Positions 24,347 to 25,193 of a stretch of DNA of 25,193 nt are shown one piece after another. Positions within the stretch are counted from its first letter, which is position 1. Each line of letters opens with the position of its first letter. The notes below the pieces were generated by a model. That model had not been told where the DNA came from. It did not search any database and was given only the letters and a program-made list of their open reading frames with translations. Source of the stretch: CAZTXD01 sp964617995. GTDB lineage: Bacteria > Actinomycetota > Acidimicrobiia > Spongiisociales > ZC4RG35. The stretch covers positions 1-25,193 of the forward strand of contig CAZTXD010000041.1 in assembly GCA_964617995.1 (NCBI GenBank), written 5' to 3'. Position numbers and translations under genes: made by a program.

Positions 24347-24733
24347 GTGACGAGGGAACTGGCGGGGCTGGCGCTCCTTGTTGTGCTCATTGGGTTGATC
24401 GCTGCTCTGACCCGCTATGCCCGAGGTCGCAGCCGAGATCGGCAACAACAGGCAATACGCACCACCGGTCCCAGTCCCCGAATACCCCGATGTATCACCA
24501 ACCGCTCACTTTTCAACCTGGACCCCTTCACCGTCAGTCCAAACACCGTCGTCCCAGCCAGTCACACCCCCGTCATCTCCCAGGGGGTTGGCTCCCACGT
24601 GGTCTCAACCCGTTCAAAGCGGCGCCATCAGGAAAGGCGCCGAGGCACGATCTACCCGATCCCTATGAGTGTATGGCGTAGTCGGTTCGGCCTATCCGGG
24701 TTGGACGAGTCGATGAAGTCCCTGTCAGCGTAA
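24347..24733 (+). CDS. Possible small single-pass membrane protein
   Basis: From GTG 24347 the frame gives about 128 residues. A clear hydrophobic helix near the N-terminus (LAGLALLVVLIGLIAAL) is followed by a basic stretch (RYARGRSRDRQQQ), as in an inward-facing juxtamembrane segment. The rest is Pro/Ser/Thr-rich with no recognised domain. Third codon positions are G/C-rich. No ribosome binding site is evident, and a TTG at 24317 is an alternative start. It ends 9 bp before the serine hydrolase, so the two could be co-transcribed. A Pro/Ser-rich frame from 24417 overlaps it, so the true frame is not settled. Confidence 0.35.
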   Translation: MTRELAGLALLVVLIGLIAALTRYARGRSRDRQQQAIRTTGPSPRIPRCITNRSLFNLDPFTVSPNTVVPASHTPVISQGVGSHVVSTRSKRRHQERRRGTIYPIPMSVWRSRFGLSGLDESMKSLSA

Positions 24734-24742
24734 GGTTGGACC

Positions 24743-25193
24743 GTGGCCAGAAAAGGACTCCTACGACATGAGGAGCTTCGGCCGACTGTCCGGTGGTGGA
24801 GAAGGCTCGTCTCGCTGGTTCGTCCTCGTGTTCTAGCAGCGCCGCTCGGGCTGGTGTTTACTTTGCTGCCCAGCGTGCCGGTATTGGCGACGGAACCTCT
24901 GCCGTCGGGGTGGGAAGACGAGGTCGTCGAGTATGTGGAGAGCGAGATGGCCGAGTTGGCCATACCGGGTGCGGCGGTGGCGATCGTCCATGACTCCGAG
25001 GTGGCTTTTGCTCGGGGGTTCGGGGTGGCGAATCCGGACGGTGATCCGGTAACTCCGGAGACTCCGTTCCACATCGCGTCGGTGAGCAAGTCTTTGACCG
25101 CCTTGGCGGTGATGCAGCTCGTGGAGGCAGGTGCCCTGGCGTTGGACGACACGCTGGGCAGTCTGATCCCGGACCTGGCGGCAGGGGAGGCGG
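24743..25193 (+). CDS. Secreted or membrane serine hydrolase, beta-lactamase fold (partial)
   Basis: From GTG 24743 (AAGG about 8 bases upstream) the frame stays open to the window edge, about 150 residues seen. A basic N-terminus leads to a hydrophobic segment (LGLVFTLLPSVPVLA, about 36-50) and a likely signal peptidase site near VLATEP. The start of the beta-lactamase/transpeptidase-like domain follows: IPGAAVAIVHDSEVAFARGFGVAN, then the active-site motif SVSK (nucleophile Ser and Lys) in HIASVSKSLTALAVMQLVE. This is Pfam beta-lactamase (class C-like) territory. Members include esterases, D-aminopeptidases and penicillin-binding proteins, so true beta-lactamase activity is not implied. The Tyr and His/Lys motifs lie beyond the window. 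Confidence 0.88.
   Translation, partial: MARKGLLRHEELRPTVRWWRRLVSLVRPRVLAAPLGLVFTLLPSVPVLATEPLPSGWEDEVVEYVESEMAELAIPGAAVAIVHDSEVAFARGFGVANPDGDPVTPETPFHIASVSKSLTALAVMQLVEAGALALDDTLGSLIPDLAAGEA

Noticed and set aside
24743..25193. Calling this an antibiotic-resistance beta-lactamase
   Set aside because: Only the SVSK motif is visible; the fold includes many esterases and peptidases, and the decisive later motifs lie outside the window.

Overview
The window reads as high-GC actinobacterial DNA. The polyphosphate glucokinase, the SARP (BTAD) regulator, the putative L10 leader, the Thr-rich surface-protein linker and strong G/C bias at third codon positions fit Acidimicrobiia or a neighbouring class. 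That assignment is inferred from gene content; no database was searched.

Positions 1-15816 are mostly dense housekeeping DNA. At the left edge a secreted protein of unknown function runs leftward out of the window. An 800-bp leader region with two strong hairpins follows, then the ribosomal stalk operon rplJ-rplL and a good bidirectional terminator. A leftward gene string comes next: a Thr-rich surface protein, a FlK-like thioesterase, an M1 aminopeptidase (pepN) and an isoaspartate methyltransferase (pcm). The rest is central metabolism and GTPases: serB (+), gnd (-), ppgK plus a methyltransferase-like gene (+, ATGA overlap), hflX and a small unknown gene (-), and a three-domain malic enzyme maeB (+).

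From about 15.8 kb the character changes. The gap after maeB holds two degenerate tRNA-like sequences on the minus strand: a selC-like piece without its 5' acceptor strand and a tRNA-Gly-like 5' half. A DUF433/DUF5615-type toxin-antitoxin pair follows, and each gene carries a single-base frameshift. Next to it is one 5.8-kb minus-strand gene for a 1,941-residue protein that joins a SARP DNA-binding/BTAD regulator, a class III nucleotidyl cyclase, a Ser/Thr kinase, an nSTAND-type ATPase, a membrane segment and a WD40 propeller. The right end has a DUF3224-like secreted protein, a sparse regulatory stretch with a 15-bp direct repeat at 22-bp period, two doubtful small genes, and the start of a secreted serine hydrolase of the beta-lactamase fold.

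The most interesting object is the cyclase-kinase-STAND-WD40 regulator. Its five modules would put DNA binding, second-messenger synthesis, phosphorylation and an ATP-driven switch into one predicted membrane protein. The tRNA remnants and broken toxin-antitoxin pair beside it suggest, by inference, an old integration site or accessory island boundary.
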